DNA of 64,000 nt from CADEFX01 sp050260355 (GCA_050260355.1 JBLNBZ010000083.1:16485-80484); one strand, 5' to 3'. Counted from the first letter of the stretch, positions 26,232 to 34,933 are shown. Notes: generated by a model from the letters alone, not told the origin. A program made the numbers and translations.

Positions 26232-27725
26232 ATGTCGACCCTCGCTCTGGGCTTCGGCGACGCGCTTCGGCCCGATGTCTTGCTCTTCGTGTTCGTTGGC
26301 GTTCTCCTCGGCTACGTCGTCGGCGTGCTGCCCGGTCTCAATCGGCCCGCCGCGTTGGCGCTCGCGGTTCCGCTCAGCTACTACATGTCGCCCCTGTCGG
26401 CCGTGGCCTTCCTCATCGGCATTGCCAAGGCAAGCGGCGCGGGCGGCGCCACGACCGCGATTCTCATCAACACCCCCGGCGAGCCCAATGCTGCGGCAAC
26501 CGCGCTCGACGGCTACCCGCTCGCCAAAGCGGGCAAGGCCGAGAAAGCGCTCAAGGTCGCCCTCTATGCGTCGGTGGCGGGCGACATTCTCGCGACGCTC
26601 GTGCTCATCGTCGTCGCCGAGCCGTTGGCGCGGCTCGCGCTCAAGGTTGGCCCGGTGGAGCTGGCCGCGCTCACGCTGCTCGCGCTGACGTTCATCGCTG
26701 CGCTGGCCGGCAACTCGCTCACGCGCGGGCTGATTGCGGCGTTTCTCGGCATCCTGGTCGCCACGGTCGGCATCGACTCGGAAACCGCGACGCCGCGGCT
26801 GACGTTCGGGCTGATCGAGCTTGCCGACGGCGTCCCGATCATGGCCATCACGGTCGGCATGCTGGCGCTGACCGAGATGCTGATCCAGGCGGAGGAGCTT
26901 CTCACTGGCAAGTCCTCCCCGGAAGCCGATGTGACCGCTCCGGTGGCTGCTGATCGCGCCCTGACGTGGCCGGAGCTCAAGAGCGTCACGCCGACGACCC
27001 TGCGCTCGAGCGCCGTCGGCATTGTTGCCGGCATCATCCCGGGCCTCGGCCCGACTGTCGCATCCTTCCTCTCCTATGCGCTCGCCAAGCGGCTGGCCAA
27101 GCCGCACGAGAGGTTCGGCGAGGGCGAGCTGAAGGGCGTGGCCGCAGCCGAGACGGCGGACAACGCCGTAGTCCCCGCCAGCCTCATCCCGCTGTTCGCG
27201 CTCGGATTGCCGGGCAGCGTCTCCGCCGCCATCATCATTGCCGCATTCACCGTGCACGGCGTCACGCCGGGTCCGCGCATGTTCGAGGAGCACGGCCGCC
27301 TGATCTACGGCATCTATGGCTCCATGATCGTCGCCAGCCTGATGATGCTGGTCGTGGGGCGCGTCGGCCTCACGGCATTCGCCCAGCTGACCCGCATCCC
27401 GGCCACCGTCATCATCCCGGTCGTCACCGCAACCTGCGTCCTCGGCGCCTATTTCGAGACGAACTCGGTATTCTCCGTCTGGCTGATGCTCGGCTCCGCG
27501 GCGTTGGGGTGGGTCATGCACCGCTTCGATTACTCGCGCATCACCTTCCTGATCGGCTTCGTCGTCGGTCCGCTGTTCGAGCTTGCGTTGCGCCAGTCGC
27601 TCATCATCACCCATGGCGACCCGACCAATCTGCTGCGGCACCCGGTTGCCGTTCTCCTGGCTCTGTGCGCAGTGGCGGTTGCCCTCACCCTCGGGGTCGG
27701 CGGACGCGTCAAGGAGTCGACCTAA
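26232..27725 (+). CDS. TctA family large permease subunit
   Basis: 497 residues with about twelve membrane segments. The TctA signatures are clear: VVGVLPGLNRPAALALAVPL, IGIAKASGAGGATTAILINT followed by PGEPNAAATALDGYPLAK, and in the second half IVAGIIPGLGPTVASFLSYA and IPLFALGLPGSVSAAIIIAA. Forms the cation-coupled channel of the TTT uptake system with the products of the two preceding genes. No TctDE-type two-component pair is adjacent, although a FixJ-type pair lies about 2 kb further on the other strand. Confidence 0.95.
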   Translation: MSTLALGFGDALRPDVLLFVFVGVLLGYVVGVLPGLNRPAALALAVPLSYYMSPLSAVAFLIGIAKASGAGGATTAILINTPGEPNAAATALDGYPLAKAGKAEKALKVALYASVAGDILATLVLIVVAEPLARLALKVGPVELAALTLLALTFIAALAGNSLTRGLIAAFLGILVATVGIDSETATPRLTFGLIELADGVPIMAITVGMLALTEMLIQAEELLTGKSSPEADVTAPVAADRALTWPELKSVTPTTLRSSAVGIVAGIIPGLGPTVASFLSYALAKRLAKPHERFGEGELKGVAAAETADNAVVPASLIPLFALGLPGSVSAAIIIAAFTVHGVTPGPRMFEEHGRLIYGIYGSMIVASLMMLVVGRVGLTAFAQLTRIPATVIIPVVTATCVLGAYFETNSVFSVWLMLGSAALGWVMHRFDYSRITFLIGFVVGPLFELALRQSLIITHGDPTNLLRHPVAVLLALCAVAVALTLGVGGRVKEST

Positions 27726-27767
27726 GCGCGGCCGCAGCCGCTATCGGCGGCTCGCTCCGGCCCGACC

Positions 27768-28436
27768 TCACTCCAGGAGATACGACGCCGTGCTGAGCAG
27801 GCCCTTCTCGCACACGGCCTCCGGCGCGTACGCGCAAGCCACCTCGAGCGAGCCACGCCACATCATGTCGAGCGCCACGAATAGGATGATGGCGAGACCG
27901 ACCCACGTGATCCACGGGTAATGAGCGAGCAGCTTCGCGATGTAGCTGGCCGCAACGGCCATCAGGGCAACGGCCAATACGAGTCCGACCACCAGCACCC
28001 AGGTGTGGCCCTTGGCGGCCCCGGCGACCGCAAGCACGTTGTCGAGCGACATGGATACGTCGGCGACGATGATCTGAACCAGCGCGGCCCAGAAGCCGAG
28101 CCCTTCTTGCGCGGTCGCCGCGGCCGGCGCCGCCCCCACGGCGGCCGGGCGGGCGTGGTGACCGAACTCCCGGTACATCTTCCAGCAGACCCACAAGAGG
28201 AGAATGCCACCGGCGAGCGTCAGGCCGACGATGCTCAAGAGCTGGACGGTGACCGCTGCAAAGGCGATGCGCAGGACGATGGCGCCGACGATACCCCACA
28301 GGATCACCTTGGCGCGCAACTCGGGCGCCACCCTCGAGGCCGCAACCCCGACGACGACCGCATTGTCACCCGCCAGCACGACGTCGATGAATACGACCTG
28401 AGCGAGAGCCCATAGCTCCGCTTGAAGCATGTCCAT
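27768..28436 (-). CDS. TerC family integral membrane protein
   Basis: 222 residues with seven or so spans. The paired acidic motifs of the family are present: VVFIDVVLAGDNAVVVGVAA in the first half and IIVADVSMSLDNVLAVAGAA in the second. TerC/YjbE-type proteins have been linked to metal efflux, in particular manganese export. ATG at 28436 has GGAG five bases upstream; a GTG at 28442 also exists. The substrate is not decided by sequence. Confidence 0.88.
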   Translation of the reverse strand: MDMLQAELWALAQVVFIDVVLAGDNAVVVGVAASRVAPELRAKVILWGIVGAIVLRIAFAAVTVQLLSIVGLTLAGGILLLWVCWKMYREFGHHARPAAVGAAPAAATAQEGLGFWAALVQIIVADVSMSLDNVLAVAGAAKGHTWVLVVGLVLAVALMAVAASYIAKLLAHYPWITWVGLAIILFVALDMMWRGSLEVACAYAPEAVCEKGLLSTASYLLE

Positions 28437-28478
28437 GATCACTCCGAAGGCCGCCTACATCGGGGCGAAGCTCGTCAG

Positions 28479-28832
28479 CTACTCGGACCGTGCTCGAAGC
28501 TGCTCCAGCGCAGCGAGGGCCTGTTCGCTGTCGATCAAAAGTGCCCCGGCAAACCCGACGAAGGTCAGCGCCCCGGCGATGTCCCACCCGCGGGTTCCAT
28601 CGCGCCCCAGCCGAAATCCGGCCAGATACAGGAGGGCTGCAAGCGACAGGCCGGCCAGCGCCATCAAAATGCTCAAGGCCGGGAGAAGCAGGGGCTGCGG
28701 CGCGGCAGCCGCAATGACGATGCCGAGTGCTCCGAGAGCGACGCCGAAGCATGTCCAGCCCAGCGCGCTGGCCGAGGATATGCCGGGCTCACCGATGCTG
28801 GGCGCGGGGTAGGTCGGCTTATAGGATGGCAT
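28479..28832 (-). CDS. Small three-span membrane protein, unrecognised
   Basis: 117 residues: a polar N-terminus (MPSYKPTYPAPSIGEPGISS), then three hydrophobic segments (LGWTCFGVALGALGIVIAAA, LLLPALSILMALAGLSLAAL, GWDIAGALTFVGFAGALLI) and a charged tail. GGAGG stands about 11 bases ahead of the ATG. It lies just upstream of the terC-like gene on the same strand, 42 bases away, so the two may be cotranscribed. No family recognised. Confidence 0.6.
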   Translation of the reverse strand: MPSYKPTYPAPSIGEPGISSASALGWTCFGVALGALGIVIAAAAPQPLLLPALSILMALAGLSLAALLYLAGFRLGRDGTRGWDIAGALTFVGFAGALLIDSEQALAALEQLRARSE

Positions 28833-28927
28833 CGCTTCGCTGTCCTCCCGTGTCCGAGTTGCGGCCGCTACGCAAGAGATAATGCCCGCGCAGTCGACGA
28901 GTTATTCGCAACGATCGGGGGGTAGTT

Positions 28928-29548
28928 CTACGGAGCCGCGAGCCCGAGCCGGATGGCCTGGCGCACGAGCACGGCCACGCTCTCGGCCTGCATCTTGGCC
29001 ATGACCTGCGCGCGATAGCTCTCGACCGTTCGCACGCTGATGTCCAGGCGCAGGGCGATGGCTTGGTTTGTGAAGCCTTGCACCACGAAGTTCATGACCT
29101 CGGCTTCCCGAGGCGTGAGGCGCTCCAGGCGGCCGCGCAGCTCCTTCAGCGGCTGCTCGCGCGCGAGCTGATCCGCGATCCGCGCCAGGCATCTGTTGAT
29201 CGCCGCCACGAGGTGCGTGTCGTCGACCGGCTTCTCGATGAAGTCCTCGGCACCCGCCTTGATGGCGGCGACCGCCATCGGCACGTCCGCGTGACCGGAG
29301 ATCAGCACGACCGGCAACGGCACTTGCCGGCGCTGAAGCTCGCGCACGAGCTCGATCCCATCCATGCCCGGCATGCGCACGTCGGCAACGATGCAGCCGG
29401 ACCAGGCCTCGTCGAGCTCCTGCAGAAAGCGATCGGCGGACTCGAAGGCGGCGACGTTGTATCCGAACACGCGCAGCATCTCGCTCAGCGCATCGCGCAC
29501 CGCCCGCTGGTCGTCGATGACGAACACCGTTGTGCTGCTCGCGCTCAT
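28928..29548 (-). CDS. FixJ/NarL-type response regulator
   Basis: 206 residues. Receiver domain with the acidic pair IDD (11-13), phospho-acceptor Asp56 in CIVADVRMPGMDG, the LISGHAD Thr/Ser position and KPVDDTHLV Lys. A Q-linker precedes a LuxR-type HTH (about 140-200): RLTPREAEVMNFVVQGFTNQ and RTVESYRAQVMAKM. The start overlaps the stop of the kinase gene (ATGA), so the pair is translationally coupled. The targets are unknown. Confidence 0.93.
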   Translation of the reverse strand: MSASSTTVFVIDDQRAVRDALSEMLRVFGYNVAAFESADRFLQELDEAWSGCIVADVRMPGMDGIELVRELQRRQVPLPVVLISGHADVPMAVAAIKAGAEDFIEKPVDDTHLVAAINRCLARIADQLAREQPLKELRGRLERLTPREAEVMNFVVQGFTNQAIALRLDISVRTVESYRAQVMAKMQAESVAVLVRQAIRLGLAAP

Positions 29549-31407
29549 CGAGTCCCCGAGTGTGGCACGGGCAGCACAACGCGAAATTCCGTCGCGCCCG
29601 CCTCGCTCGACTGAAGCCAGATGCGCCCGCCGTGCGCCTGTATGATTGAGGCGCAGATCATGAGGCCGAGGCCCAGGCCGTCCGACTTCGAGGATGACAG
29701 CGGCTCAAACAGTGGCAGGCCAGGCGGAACGCCAACCCCGTTGTCACGAATGCTCACCTCCAGCTCGCCGGGCTGCGCCAGACGTGCGCCGACCCACACG
29801 TGGCCATCTTTGCGCTGCGCCTCGACAATCGCCTCCATGCCGTTGTGTACCAGATTGAGAACGACCTGCTGAAGCTGAATGCCGTCGCCAAAGACGGCCG
29901 GCAACGGCTCCGCGACGTCAAGGTCGATGCGAATTTGGTGACTGGCAGCCTCGGGTCGCGCAAGCACGAGGGCGCCCTCCAGCAAAGCCTTCACGTCGAG
30001 CGTGCTGGTGTGCGGCTCTCCCCGGCGCATGAACTCGCGCATCCGGCGCACCACGCCACCGGCATGATCGATCTGTCCCACGAGCGCCGCAAGATTGGTG
30101 TCGGCCCGCTCGAGATCCACGGTCTTCCCACGCAGAATCTGTTGCGCGGAGCGTGCGAGCGCACGCGCTGCCGTCATCGGCTGATTGATCTCGTGAGCAA
30201 GCGCGGAGGCCATGCCGCTCAGCAGGTTCAACCTCGCCACGCGCGCCGCCTCGATCTGCAGCGCCTTCAGCTTGGCCTCGGCATTGCGCGCAGCAAGGGC
30301 GGCCTGCTCGCGCTCGCTCACCACGATGCCGACCAGCAAGCCGGTCGTCGTCAGCACGAACATGATCACCTGAAACTCGGTAAAGGCTGTTGCGCTGTAC
30401 CCATGGCTGTGAAGGACGGCGACCAAGGCGAGCTGCGTGGCTGCGAGTGCAAGACACGAGCCGTCGATGCCATGCCGCACTGCCGCCGCGACCACTGGGA
30501 CGAACAACAAGGAGAAGAACTTGTTGCCGCCCTGACTGTCGCTACCGACGATCAACGACAGCGCGAGCACCGTGACCAGCGCATAGAGCGCGAGCTCGGG
30601 CACCAGCGCGCGCATCCTTTGATGGAAGATCTGGCCCCAGCGCGACCATAGGCGCAGGAAAAGCGGTGTCATCACGGCAATGCCGATGACGTCGCCGACA
30701 AACAGCGGAACCGCGGAGCTCGTGAGGTCCGCTACCTCGAGCTCGCCCGTCATCGTCAGCAGCAGGCTCAGCAACGCCGCTGTGACGGCCGCCCCGGCCA
30801 TGCCGGCCCCCAGCAGCACCATTGCATCGCGCACGCGCGCAAGACCGATCTCGGGCCAAAGTCGAGCGCGGGCGAAGCTCGCTGCGCCGGCATAGCTCGC
30901 CGACACGACGACGGCGATGGCCAGGATCGTGAGGGGCGCCACCTCGGTGTCGAGCACCAGGATCTCGGCAATCACGACGCCGGCGAACAAGACCACCCCG
31001 TATTGCGCTCCCTTCCGCACCATGAGGGCGAACACGACGCCGAGCCCCGGATTCCAGGGGGTCACCGGCATGCCCTTGAACTCGTGGATGGAGCTCACCC
31101 ACTCCAGCGTGAGATACATGAGCAGGAATGGGCCGATGATCGCGGCGTCCTGGAGGTGCCATCTCTGCCCGATGCCCGCCCGGCCGCGTCTCGACACTGC
31201 GTGCAGCGTCGTTTGACCGGCAGTCCGCATGCGCGGTCCAAGCTCTCTTACTGTCGCAATCAAGCCCGGCACTGCCCGCCGGAGGCTCGTCCGCCGCGCA
31301 GAGCGCACGCTACCGTCCTCCAAAGCCACGTCGTGCCCGGCCGCGCCTCGCGGCGTCGATTTCGGGCGGTCCACCTCCCGTCGCCCAGGCGCGACGGCCG
31401 ATGCCAT
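29545..31407 (-). CDS. Sensor histidine kinase with MASE1 membrane sensor domain
   Basis: Up to 620 residues. A membrane sensor of about eight spans (residues 88-365) has MASE1 character, for example PWNPGLGVVFALMVRKG and SSAVPLFVGDVIGIAVMTPL. The catalytic core follows: H-box SGMASALAHEINQP with His405, N-box VLNLVHNGMEAI, G1 DNGVGVPPG and GLGLMICASII. It lacks the PAS/haem module of FixL, so oxygen sensing should not be assumed. The start is uncertain: ATG 31407 lies six bases after the yebC stop without a ribosome site, and ATG 31230 (residue 60) is an alternative close to the membrane part. Confidence 0.88.
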   Translation of the reverse strand: MASAVAPGRREVDRPKSTPRGAAGHDVALEDGSVRSARRTSLRRAVPGLIATVRELGPRMRTAGQTTLHAVSRRGRAGIGQRWHLQDAAIIGPFLLMYLTLEWVSSIHEFKGMPVTPWNPGLGVVFALMVRKGAQYGVVLFAGVVIAEILVLDTEVAPLTILAIAVVVSASYAGAASFARARLWPEIGLARVRDAMVLLGAGMAGAAVTAALLSLLLTMTGELEVADLTSSAVPLFVGDVIGIAVMTPLFLRLWSRWGQIFHQRMRALVPELALYALVTVLALSLIVGSDSQGGNKFFSLLFVPVVAAAVRHGIDGSCLALAATQLALVAVLHSHGYSATAFTEFQVIMFVLTTTGLLVGIVVSEREQAALAARNAEAKLKALQIEAARVARLNLLSGMASALAHEINQPMTAARALARSAQQILRGKTVDLERADTNLAALVGQIDHAGGVVRRMREFMRRGEPHTSTLDVKALLEGALVLARPEAASHQIRIDLDVAEPLPAVFGDGIQLQQVVLNLVHNGMEAIVEAQRKDGHVWVGARLAQPGELEVSIRDNGVGVPPGLPLFEPLSSSKSDGLGLGLMICASIIQAHGGRIWLQSSEAGATEFRVVLPVPHSGTR

Positions 31408-31412
31408 CGCGC

Positions 31413-32162
31413 TCAGGCCGCGGTCAGCTTGGCCATCGTCGCCTCGTCGACCTCGAAGTTCGAGAACACGGCCTGCACATCGTCGTCGTCCTCGAGCGCG
31501 CTGATGAGCTTGAGGATCGAGGCTGCCTTTTCCTCATCGACGGCCGTGGTGACGCTCGGCTTCCACACCGCTTTTACGGCCTCAGGCGGTCCGAGCTTGG
31601 CCTCGAGGGCCGCTGCGACCTGCCCAAGTGTATCGAAGCTCGTCGTCGCCACGTGGCCGTTGGCATCGCTCACCACATCGTCCGCGCCAGCCTCGACCGC
31701 CGCCTCCAGCACGGCATCGGCTGAGCCTGCGGATGCTTTGAACGCGATCTCGCCCACGTGCGAGAACATGTGCGCCACCGCGCCCGTCGCACCCAGGTTG
31801 CCGCCGTGCTTGGTGAAGAGCGCCCTGATGGCGCCGCCCGTGCGGTTGCGGTTGTCGGTCAGGGCCTCGACGATGATGGCAACGCCGCCCGGACCGTATC
31901 CCTCGTAGCGGATCTGCTCGTAGCTTTCCGAATCCCCGCCTTGCGCCTTCTTGATCGCCCGCTCGATGTTGTCCTTCGGCATGTTCTCGGCGCGGGCATT
32001 CTGGATCGCAAGACGCAGCCGCGGATTCATGTCGGGATCGGGCGAGCCGTTCTTGGCGGCCACCGTGATCTCGCGCGCGAGCTTGGCGAACAGCTTGGAG
32101 CGGGCCGCGTCCTGGCGACCCTTCCGGTACATGATGTTCTTGAATTGCGAGTGGCCTGCCAT
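31413..32162 (-). CDS. YebC/PmpR family protein
   Basis: 249 residues starting MAGHSQFKNIMYRKGRQDAA, the invariant N-terminus of the family, which defines the start at 32162. The middle has NMPKDNIERAIKKAQGG, YEGYGPGGVAIIVEALTDNR and RNRTGGAIRALFTKHGGNLG. YebC proteins were described as transcription regulators, and more recent work links them to translation of difficult sequences on the ribosome. yebC commonly stands before ruvC; here about 10 kb separates them. Confidence 0.95.
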   Translation of the reverse strand: MAGHSQFKNIMYRKGRQDAARSKLFAKLAREITVAAKNGSPDPDMNPRLRLAIQNARAENMPKDNIERAIKKAQGGDSESYEQIRYEGYGPGGVAIIVEALTDNRNRTGGAIRALFTKHGGNLGATGAVAHMFSHVGEIAFKASAGSADAVLEAAVEAGADDVVSDANGHVATTSFDTLGQVAAALEAKLGPPEAVKAVWKPSVTTAVDEEKAASILKLISALEDDDDVQAVFSNFEVDEATMAKLTAA

Positions 32163-32452
32163 TTCAGCACGTCGACGAAAAGTTGTTAACCTCGGCCGAT
32201 TTATAGGTGTCCCAGCGGCGGAAATCCACATGCGGACGCAGCGGCTTCCTGCGCCTCGTCCGGCCCGGGCTCGGCCGCAGTTTAACCTTTCATTAACTGT
32301 TCCGGCGCACCATCCTTCATCAAGGACATGAGTCGTCCTGAAGGCCGCTTCGCTGCCCACGGGGTGGCCGAACGGATGCCAGGAGTAACGACATCCGACG
32401 ATCGCAGACCGCAGCGGGGCCGACCTGCTGATGAAAGAGCCAAGTTCTCTTC
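32163..32452. other. Intergenic region upstream of yebC
   Basis: About 290 bases, AT-richer than its surroundings near 32180-32310 (several TTAAC stretches). It presumably holds the yebC promoter. No gene or RNA recognised. Confidence 0.35.
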
Positions 32453-33277
32453 TCACTCGACCCAAACCAGCGGCTCGGTAGGTGCCAGAACACCACCGAG
32501 CCGCAACGCTTTTGCAGACCGCGCCAGGCCGGTTCCATCGTCCGTCTCGACCGCCAGGCCGCAAATCGTGGAGGGTCCCGACGCGGGCTCGAAACGCGAG
32601 CGCGGAATGCGGGTGAGAAACCGGCCCACCGGCTCGGCAGGGTCCATGCCGAGCACCGAGTTGTAGTCCCCGCACATGCCGACATCGGAGATGAACGCTG
32701 TGCCGCCCGGAAGCACGCGCTCGTCGGCGGTCGGGGCGTGGGTATGGGTGCCGATGACGGCACTGGCACGCCCATCCAGGAAGTAGCCCATCGCCTGCTT
32801 CTCGCTCGTCGCCTCGGCATGAAAATCGACCACGATGGCGTCCGCCCCTCGCTTCAGGCCGCAGGCCTGGATCTCGGCATCGATCGCGCGAAAGGGGCAG
32901 TCGAGCTCGGTCATGAACACCCGGCCCATCGCCGCCACCACCAGCACGTCGGCGCCGTTCCTCGCCTTGTAGAGGTTTGCGCCGCGCCCCGGGGTGCCGG
33001 CGGGGTAGTTGAGCGGCCGCAGCAGGCGCTCATGCCGATCGATGAAAACCAGGGCCTCCCGCTGGTCGAACGCATGGTTGCCGAGCGTCACCACGTCGGC
33101 GCCGGCGTCGAGCAACTCCTGCAAGATGGCTTCGGTGATGCCAAAGCCGCCCGCCGCGTTCTCGCCGTTCACAATGACGAAATCGAAGCGGTGCTGCTCG
33201 CGCAGCCGCGGCAACGCCTCCAGCACGGCCTTCCGGCCTGTACGTCCGACGATATCGCCGAGAAACAGGAGACGCAT
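32453..33277 (-). CDS. YmdB family metallophosphoesterase
   Basis: 274 residues. Metal-binding motifs of this calcineurin-like family: FLGDIVGRTGRKAV, VIVNGENAAGGFG, VTLGNHAFDQ (GNH), VDFHAEATSEKQA and VIGTHTHAPTADE. The family hydrolyses 2',3'-cyclic nucleotides and affects global gene expression in Bacillus; the role in alphaproteobacteria is not settled. It begins directly after the fau stop codon, so the two genes form an operon. Confidence 0.93.
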   Translation of the reverse strand: MRLLFLGDIVGRTGRKAVLEALPRLREQHRFDFVIVNGENAAGGFGITEAILQELLDAGADVVTLGNHAFDQREALVFIDRHERLLRPLNYPAGTPGRGANLYKARNGADVLVVAAMGRVFMTELDCPFRAIDAEIQACGLKRGADAIVVDFHAEATSEKQAMGYFLDGRASAVIGTHTHAPTADERVLPGGTAFISDVGMCGDYNSVLGMDPAEPVGRFLTRIPRSRFEPASGPSTICGLAVETDDGTGLARSAKALRLGGVLAPTEPLVWVE

Positions 33278-33871
33278 TCACGAGTCCGCAAGCCGCCGCG
33301 GGCCTGACGGTGTCAGCGCCCAATCCAGGCGTTCGTCATAATCGAGATGCGGCACCGCGTCGACCTCCACTTCGTCGAGACCGATGCCAACCGCGACGAT
33401 GCTTCGCTCGGCCCTGGCCGCACGCAATGTGCGATCGTAAAAGCCGCCGCCGTAGCCGAGCCGCCATCCGTGCCTGTCGAACGCCAGCAGCGGCACCAGC
33501 AGGATCTGCGGCTCCAGCACCGGCTTGTCCGTCTTGGGCTCGCGGATGCCCCAGGTGACGACGTTCATGTCATCGCCCGGCGCCCAGGCGCGGAACGCGA
33601 GCGGCTTGCCCTTGCCCTGCATGACCGGCAGGCAAATCCGCAGTCCGGCATCATGCAGCCGGTGCAGAAGCGGTCCGGTGTCAAGCTCGTCCGGCATCGA
33701 GCAGAATGCCGACACGACGGTGCCCCTGAGGGGATCGAGAAAGCCTATTCCATGCGCGGCCAAGGCCACCGCCAGCTCCGCCCCCCGCTGCTCTACGATT
33801 GCCGCGCGCACCCTGCGTGACTCGAGCCGTAGTGCTTGCTTTTCGGCCCTCACACGCTCGAACGTCGACAA
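33278..33871 (-). CDS. fau: 5-formyltetrahydrofolate cyclo-ligase (Fau/YgfA)
   Basis: Converts 5-formyl-THF to 5,10-methenyl-THF using ATP. 197 residues. Family motifs: the N-terminal KQALRLESRRVR basic helix, LPVMQGKGKPLAFRAW, VPLLAFDRHGWRLGYGGGFYD (YGGGFYD phosphate loop) and VGIGLDEVEVDAVPHLDYD. The start codon is TTG at 33871 with GGAGTGA three to six bases upstream. The 6S RNA candidate lies immediately upstream, the usual bacterial arrangement. Confidence 0.94.
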   Translation of the reverse strand: MSTFERVRAEKQALRLESRRVRAAIVEQRGAELAVALAAHGIGFLDPLRGTVVSAFCSMPDELDTGPLLHRLHDAGLRICLPVMQGKGKPLAFRAWAPGDDMNVVTWGIREPKTDKPVLEPQILLVPLLAFDRHGWRLGYGGGFYDRTLRAARAERSIVAVGIGLDEVEVDAVPHLDYDERLDWALTPSGPRRLADS

Positions 33872-33894
33872 TGCTCACTCCAATTGGGCTTGGG

Positions 33895-34069
33895 GCCGGA
33901 ACGAAGGATGCAGAGCCGCATGAGCCGTTGGAGCGGCGATCCCGCTGGGTCCCTACAATTGTAGGTGGGCGCCGTGTGTCCGGAACCACGGCTCCGGTCA
34001 GGGACAGCTCCCGAGCGAGTCTTATAGGCCCCCGGGTCGATGTGCTCCTGACGCACCCCGCAGCCCTGC
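33895..34069 (-). ncRNA. ssrS: 6S RNA candidate (SsrS), between zapA and fau
   Basis: The minus strand between zapA and fau can fold into the long rod expected of 6S RNA. The closing stem pairs 34060-34069 (GCAGGGCUGC) with 33910-33919 (GCGGCUCUGC) over ten base pairs with two G-U wobbles. An inner stem pairs GUCCCU (34000-34005) with AGGGAC (33949-33954), and GCCGUG/CACGGC caps the hairpin. The region between the stems would be the open bubble that mimics a promoter. A promoter with TTGGAA and TACATT sits exactly upstream. 6S RNA sequesters the housekeeping RNA polymerase. The 3' end is approximate. Confidence 0.75.
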
Positions 34070-34075
34070 CGGCCC

Positions 34076-34104
34076 AATGTAGTTGGGTTCGGCTCGAATT
34101 CCAA
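34076..34104 (-). promoter_or_regulatory. Promoter of the 6S RNA candidate
   Basis: On the minus strand TTGGAA (34099-34104), a 17-base spacer and TACATT (34076-34081). The expected start, about seven bases on, is near 34069, exactly where the predicted closing stem of the RNA begins. Confidence 0.6.
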
Positions 34105-34118
34105 TCCGTCTCCGGGGG

Positions 34119-34403
34119 CTAACCTGTTTGCGCCAGCGAGGCACCCTCGAGCGCGTCCCGGGTTCCTTCGGCGCCGTCCTGCTCGAGCTGTTGCAACCGC
34201 TCACGCGTGTCCCAAAGCTCATCAGCGATCATCAGAGCCGCCATGAGCAGAAGGCGATCATCGCCGATCTGGCCGAACTCTGCAGCAAGACCCTCCACCT
34301 GCTCGCTCACGTGCGTGGCGAGTTGCATCAGGCGACTTTCCTCGCCTTCCTCGCACCGCAGCCGGTAGGTGCGGCCGTTGAGTGTCACTGTGACCTGGCC
34401 CAT
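34119..34403 (-). CDS. zapA: Cell division protein ZapA
   Basis: 94 residues. Small FtsZ-ring-associated protein that bundles FtsZ filaments. The N-terminal part MGQVTVTLNGRTYRLRCEEG followed by LMQLATHVSEQVEGLAAEFG and RLLLMAALMIADELWDTRER is typical. A C-terminal coiled coil (LQQLEQDGAEG) mediates dimerisation. Downstream come the 6S RNA candidate and fau. Confidence 0.92.
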   Translation of the reverse strand: MGQVTVTLNGRTYRLRCEEGEESRLMQLATHVSEQVEGLAAEFGQIGDDRLLLMAALMIADELWDTRERLQQLEQDGAEGTRDALEGASLAQTG

Positions 34404-34451
34404 GCCCCCGTCCCGTCCCCTCGGAAGGGCCTTTCAAGGCGAATCAGCTCG

Positions 34452-34733
34452 TCACTCGTCCAGAAGGTTATGAAGGGAATCGATGACCCAATCAATCCGA
34501 TTGCGGACGAGGTCGCGAGCCTGCTCGAGTGCGCGCACCCGCGCCAGGGCACTCTCGAGCTGCGCCTTGAGCTGGTCGCGCTCGGTCTCGAGCGCACGTA
34601 TGCGCGCACCTGGATCGGCTCCCTCCTCAGGACCCTGGCCGGGCCCGAAGGGCCGAGAGCCCGATCGGGCTCCCCCAACAGTTTTGGATTTGGCCGGGCG
34701 TCTACTCGTCTTGCCAGCCCCCCTGTCCGCCAT
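34452..34733 (-). CDS. Coiled-coil protein next to zapA (DUF4164-like)
   Basis: 93 residues. A basic, disordered N-terminus (AGKTSRRPAKSK) is followed by a heptad-rich helix, ARIRALETERDQLKAQLESA and LARVRALEQARDLVRNRIDW, ending in VIDSLHNLLDE. Proteins of this form lie directly upstream of zapA in many Hyphomicrobiales, and a role in the division ring is an attractive guess. The family name is from memory of that arrangement. Confidence 0.8.
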   Translation of the reverse strand: MADRGAGKTSRRPAKSKTVGGARSGSRPFGPGQGPEEGADPGARIRALETERDQLKAQLESALARVRALEQARDLVRNRIDWVIDSLHNLLDE

Positions 34734-34904
34734 AATCGAATCCGTTTGCTTGATCTGCCGCTTTACCCGGCCTGGACAGATGAAAAAAACTTAGGTGTGT
34801 CGATCTGCTGGCGTCAACACATGAAGCCAATGGCCGTGATTTTGCGCCGCCCTGTCACCCGTTTGCCCTCGTCCTGGCCGTTCACTCAGTCGTGCTCTGA
34901 CGCA
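34734..34904. other. Divergent intergenic region before gap
   Basis: The gap to the gap gene spans 318 bases. Apart from the gap promoter at 34905-34933 no gene or RNA was recognised. Confidence 0.35.
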
Positions 34905-34933
34905 TTGACAGGACAAGGTTGCGCGAACATTGT
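34905..34933 (+). promoter_or_regulatory. Probable promoter of gap
   Basis: A perfect -35 element TTGACA (34905-34910), a 17-base spacer and CATTGT (34928-34933). The transcript would start near 34940, leaving a leader of about 110 bases before the gap ATG. Confidence 0.65.

Noticed and set aside
25896..27641. 581-codon minus-strand frame opposite the tctB-tctA genes
   Set aside because: Composition rich in Arg, Asp, Gly and His without any domain, typical of antisense of high-GC coding DNA; the plus strand encodes recognisable TTT subunits.
29545..31407. Assignment of the kinase as the oxygen sensor FixL
   Set aside because: There is no PAS domain or haem-binding His; only the regulator is FixJ-like.
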